64,000 bases of DNA, taken from Manduca sexta (Eukaryota; Arthropoda; Insecta; Lepidoptera; Sphingidae). Where the stretch lies: the NCBI RefSeq assembly GCF_014839805.1, contig NC_051134.1, forward strand, positions 5,301,170 through 5,365,169. The letters run 5' to 3'. The notes under the pieces are model-generated. The model was not told the origin of the DNA. It did no database searches and was given only the letters and a program-made list of their open reading frames with translations. The position numbers were made by a program, and so were the translations under genes. Positions 60,345 to 64,000 of the stretch are shown here, one piece after another (positions within the stretch are counted from its first letter, which is position 1; each line of letters starts with the position of its first letter).

Positions 60345-60600
60345 CTGTCTTGGTGGCATAGGTTTATTATGAGAGCGGTATGATACCATTCAGAGACCCG
60401 GTATCGATTCTCGAGTTGGGGAAAAATATATCGGGTCTTACTGCTCAGTCAGACTGGAGCCCGGAATTTGTGCTCGATATGGCGTTAGTCTGGCCCCCTG
60501 TCACATCATATAATGGAACAAACATGGTGAAAAGTAGGCACCCTGTTAGCACCTCTGCTTACTACTTCGGGGATATAGGCATGATGTATATGTTTATAAG
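60345..60600 (+). mobile_element. SINE B, decayed copy
   Basis: tcttggtggcataggtttat (box A region), ccggtatcgattctcgagtt (degraded box B), agcccggaatttgtgctcga and the cacctctgcttactacttcg block. The open frame through it is incidental. Confidence 0.68.
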
Positions 60601-60624
60601 ATATAAGCTTTTACCTGCGGATCC

Positions 60625-60770
60625 AACTGCGTGAGAAAGTGTTTTCATGGATAATTTTTTTCCCAGGATAGTAGCTTTTGTAGTAATGTCGCTTCCTATT
60701 AAAAAACAATAGTTCCTGTGACCACCGGGTTTAAGCAAACAAACTCATCAGCTTTATAATAGTATAGAAT
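60625..60770 (-). repeat. Retrotransposon 3'-tail remnant
   Basis: aatgtcgcttcctattaaaa, aacaaactcatcagctttat and atagtatagaata, same group as 26105. Confidence 0.5.
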
Positions 60771-61060
60771 AGAACCATCAAATAATATGCAAGCGAATAT
60801 ACAGCTTATGAGCGAAAACGTACATTAGCAAAAAGAATTATACTCCAAGATACTTATAGAGAACAATAGCGCATGCCGAAACAATGCTGGTTCTAGCTTC
60901 GCGATGAATTCCAACGAAACTATGACAATGTAGAAATTCAGAACGCGACACGTTGCTCGTGATTTTAGGACGGCTTTCGTGTTTTAGAATTACTTTTTCA
61001 TATCATTAAATATAATTTACATACAGATTTTTTATGTTTACGCGAATGTTAGATATTAAA

Positions 61061-61306
61061 ATTAAACTACTTTTCGGATTCGCGGTTTTTTGTTTTTTAG
61101 TTTTCTTCCGACGTTTCGAAGACTGCAGCCTTCATGGTCACGGGGGGGACTGAGGTGTTGTTCATCCGCAAAGTCAAAGTTACAATATCTATACATTTTA
61201 CACTAATACAACTTTTTAAAATTGAAGGCTGCAAAGTCTTCGAAACGTCGAGAGAAAACTAAAATATACAAAACCGCGATAGAATCTGAAAAGTAGTATA
61301 ATTTTA
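61061..61306. mobile_element. Family E fold-back element
   Basis: The left arm (attaaactacttttcggatt to gaagactgcagccttcatgg) is inverted at the right (attgaaggctgcaaagtctt to agtagtataatttt). The centre of about 80 bases carries tgttgttcatccgcaaagtc. Arms diverge in places. Confidence 0.75.
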
Positions 61307-61399
61307 ATGTAGATACTGTTAGGATAAAAATATTGTTGTAGTGTATTTGACAGAACGATGCAGTTAACCATACAGTAGTACCGGTTGGTTACCATCAGG

Positions 61400-61422
61400 A
61401 GCAGTAGTAGTAGTAGTAGTAG
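61400..61422. repeat. AGT trinucleotide repeat
   Basis: cagtagtagtagtagtagta, a short microsatellite. Confidence 0.85.
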
Positions 61423-61502
61423 GCCTACTTTGTTTCACCGTGCACGTTTAAAAAGGCAATAACTTCAACATACTTTAACACCTTTCTCCGTGATAACTCC
61501 AA

Positions 61503-61680
61503 GGGCCTTATTCTCTATCCCGCACGTTATTTTGACAGTGCGTAACAACCACGTAACACAACGCATCATGTTTAGGACTATAGAAATTTGGTTTACAGAA
61601 TACCATTCCACGCACATTTCTCGAAGATAACATGACACGGCTGCGTTACGCGTTTACACTATCATACAGAATAAGGGCCC
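61503..61680 (+). mobile_element. MITE H copy (178 bp)
   Basis: GGGCCTTATTCTCTAT and AGAATAAGGGCCC ends, flanked by AA and AG rather than a matching pair. Confidence 0.8.
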
Positions 61681-62044
61681 AGTAGAATCTTGCCCACATC
61701 GAAACAAAATACTATAAACAGATAACCTCCCTTAGAGTCGGTTAATAAAATAGTTTTTCAAAAGCACGCCGATGTTTCATAACAGGAACGATCTAAAGTC
61801 GAGTTACGGTGCGCTCTGTAATTGCGTAATGAAAAACAATTTACATAAAAGCCACTCCAATTGAGAACAGCCGCAGATTGTGAATGCAATACACAGGGGA
61901 ATGTTTATCAAGTTGAGGAAGTAATCTCTAATTTCAATATGGTATTAATAATATCTTCCCTAATGCTTTTAAAATTTACGCGAAACATATTGAATTTGTT
62001 GATAGCAACACGATTTTAAACCATGTTGCTATTGACTAAATATC

Positions 62045-62313
62045 TTCCCTGTATTATAATTTGTCCCACTGCTGGGCGCGGGCGTTCTCTACTATCGACA
62101 AGGATTAACATTTAGTCTAGTGTGGATTGGCAGACTTCACTGAAAACTGTTAGAGAACTTCTCAGGTATGCAGGTTTCCTCAAGATGTTTTCCTTAAGCA
62201 AGCGAGAATTCACACATGACTTTAGAACTATCAGAGGTGTGTGATCTTAGGTTTTGAACCTACGGACATTCGTCTCAATAGCCCGTTCCACTCCCAACTA
62301 GATTATCACCGCT
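62045..62313 (-). mobile_element. SINE A, diverged copy
   Basis: ccctgtattataatttgtcc to caactagattatcaccgct, with several internal deletions. Confidence 0.72.
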
Positions 62314-62607
62314 TTTTAAAATGGTATTACTCTAATAATGACATAAAGAAGTAGAATTTCTACAACATATGTATATACATACATAAAATATATGTATGTA
62401 TGTATATTCCTTACTCTGTAATTTTAATAAAATGTTTAGGTATTTTTCAGACTAACCCAGCGAATGATAGTAAGAAGTTTGTTAGCTTTCGGACCACTAG
62501 AAGTAGTCTAGTTTAGATATAGATTATTGCTATCCCTTCGAAGCAGGGGCAGGTAGCTAGTTTTCAATAAAATTAATATCGTTGTCTATATAAATAATTT
62601 GCTATTA

Positions 62608-62877
62608 CACACATAAACACACACACAACATCTCGCATTTTATCCCCGAAGGGGTATGCAGAGGCGCAACCATGGCACCCACTTTTCGCCAATTGTGTTC
62701 CGTCCCATGACGTGATAGGGGGCGAGCCTATCGCCATATCGGGCACAAATTCCAGACTCCGGGCTGATACTGAGCAGAAAAACCCAAATATCACTTTGCC
62801 CGACCTGGGATTCGAACCCAGGACCTCAGAGCGCTGCCGTACCGCGCATGCAGTACAACTACGCCACCGAGGCAGTC
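62608..62877 (-). mobile_element. SINE B, full copy with 12 bp target duplication
   Basis: Flanked by AATTTGCTATTA at 62596-62607 and 62878-62889. Box A TGGCGTAGTTG and box B GGTTCGAATCCC (minus strand), GT-rich tail. Nearly identical to the copies at 2843 and 32286. Confidence 0.9.
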
Positions 62878-63279
62878 AATTTGCTATTATCACTCGTAAT
62901 TGACGAAATCTAATAAACGGTGGAAGCTATAGAAGAAGAAATCAAATAATTTGACAACGCATGAACCGTATAATGCACAAGGGAACCAAGTCGCACGATC
63001 GAAATTGGGACATTGATTACAATTTCCAGTCTCAGAAAATTATTTACGTAATAAAAATGTAGTTTTACTGTAACGCTTACTATCGTTCGTCATTCAGTAG
63101 TTGAAGAACAACCCTCGCACGAGCAATTAAACTGTGTTTTACAAGTGAAACTATTCTTAAAGTAAGCTTTAGTACAAGGATTATTAATATTTATTGTATT
63201 AAATTTATACTGTGGACTGTTTCCCATTAGGTATTATTTCATTGAGTCATAGCTAAGTTGAATTTTGTATATTTTTTTA

Positions 63280-63526
63280 CCGGCGCAGCAATTTGATCTC
63301 ACTGCACTTGATGGTGAGTGGAGTGGGGTCCAATAGAATGTCGACTGACGAGAAATAATTACCCCGCGACAGTCGACACAATTATGCCGGCTTGTTGGAA
63401 CCGAATATACACAGGCTGATCTCGGAACGCGACACACTTATGTGTGCCACTATGACGGATTTTATCACGTTGTGTACAGTAATCGCTATCTGAGCGGATA
63501 TAAAATATATCCTACCACCAGCAAAA
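63280..63526 (-). mobile_element. Repeat C, full-length copy
   Basis: Runs from gcgcagcaatttgatctcac through gtcgactgacgagaaataat, acaattatgccggc and ggaacgcgacacactt to atatcctaccacca. About 245 bases, uninterrupted. Confidence 0.8.
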
Positions 63527-63794
63527 GTTTTAACAACTAAACAAACACGTTGTTCACCTAATGTTAAGCATTATCTCAATAAACTTGGAACTTTGCACGT
63601 ACATCTAACAGGGGATATAGATCAGACAAGTGGCCGGTCGTAAACATTAAGTCAAATTAAACACACTTTAAAAAAATTGTGTTGATACCGTATTCGCAAT
63701 ACCAAGACCGAATAAAATTGGTATACGTTGAGAGCATCATAGTTGACATCATTTTAAAAATTTTCTGATGTATCTCCGAAATCAAGGGTCCAAC

Positions 63795-63990
63795 AACAAT
63801 GAAATTTATATGGGACCACACGGGAAGTACCATCGTTCAAATAAAAAAAGAAACATCAAAATCGGTTTACCTAGCCAAAAGGTCTGAGGTAACAAACACA
63901 AAAAAATACAGTCGAATTCAAATCGAAAAATTCAAAATCAAAAAAGGAGGAGGTTCTAAAACCTCCTCCTTTTTTCAAGTGGGTTAAAAT
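63795..63990 (+). repeat. LINE 3' end with terminal hairpin
   Basis: aatttatatgggaccacacg, atcggtttacctagc and the closing acctcctccttttttcaagt resemble, by memory, a very common lepidopteran LINE tail. A perfect 16 bp stem with a 4-base loop lies at 63940-63975. The 62-codon frame across it has no recognisable domain. Confidence 0.55.
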
Positions 63991-64000
63991 ATATAAAAAT

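Noticed and set aside
63940..63975. Rho-independent terminator and hence bacterial contamination
   Set aside because: No bacterial genes, and the surrounding sequence matches insect retroelement tails.
1..64000. CRISPR array, toxin-antitoxin, phage or other prokaryotic defence system
   Set aside because: No regularly spaced direct repeats with unique spacers, no operons and no such proteins; all repeats fit eukaryotic mobile elements.

Overview
The window looks like nuclear DNA of a moth or butterfly. It is AT-rich and intron-rich, with no operons. It is packed with short interspersed elements and 3' tails of non-LTR retrotransposons of kinds I associate with lepidopteran genomes. The order-level call is inference from remembered repeat style plus the insect-type receptor; no species can be named from the sequence alone.

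Only one protein-coding gene can be supported. It is a plus-strand class A GPCR of the insect B-type muscarinic acetylcholine receptor group (mAChR-B). I reconstruct four coding exons: 24950-25029 (start codon, glycosylated N-terminus), 36191-36341 (rest of the extracellular N-terminus), 40989-41172 (TM1-TM2) and 42577-44669 (end of TM2 to stop). All donors, acceptors and phases agree, giving a predicted protein of 835 residues with an intracellular loop 3 of about 475 residues. The coding introns are about 11.2, 4.6 and 1.4 kb. Three polyadenylation signals follow the stop at 44935-44977. The acceptor before 24905 shows that at least one non-coding 5' exon exists; 23893-23945 is a plausible one.

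The rest is intron or intergenic DNA. Main repeat groups: SINE A (tRNA-derived, ATT tail, about 12 copies); SINE B (another tRNA-derived SINE, three near-identical full copies with perfect 10-12 bp target duplications, plus decayed copies); repeat C (about 245 bp, about 10 copies, often used as a landing site by other elements); SINE D (at least three copies); family E (elements with inverted ends); family F (about 165 bp, CAGTGGC ends and 8 bp target duplications, a hAT-type MITE); MITE H (177-178 bp, four copies); single fold-back elements at 4126-4387 and 8386-8637; retrotransposon 3' ends; and a perfect 372 bp hexanucleotide array.

By region: 1-23.9 kb is upstream, repeat-dense DNA with no recognised gene. 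23.9-45.0 kb is the receptor locus, with most repeats in its first intron. 45-64 kb is downstream repeat-dense DNA, again with no recognised gene. No CRISPR array, rRNA gene, genuine tRNA gene or prokaryote-type system was seen. The notable biology is the receptor's altered ligand pocket and the layered history of nested insertions.
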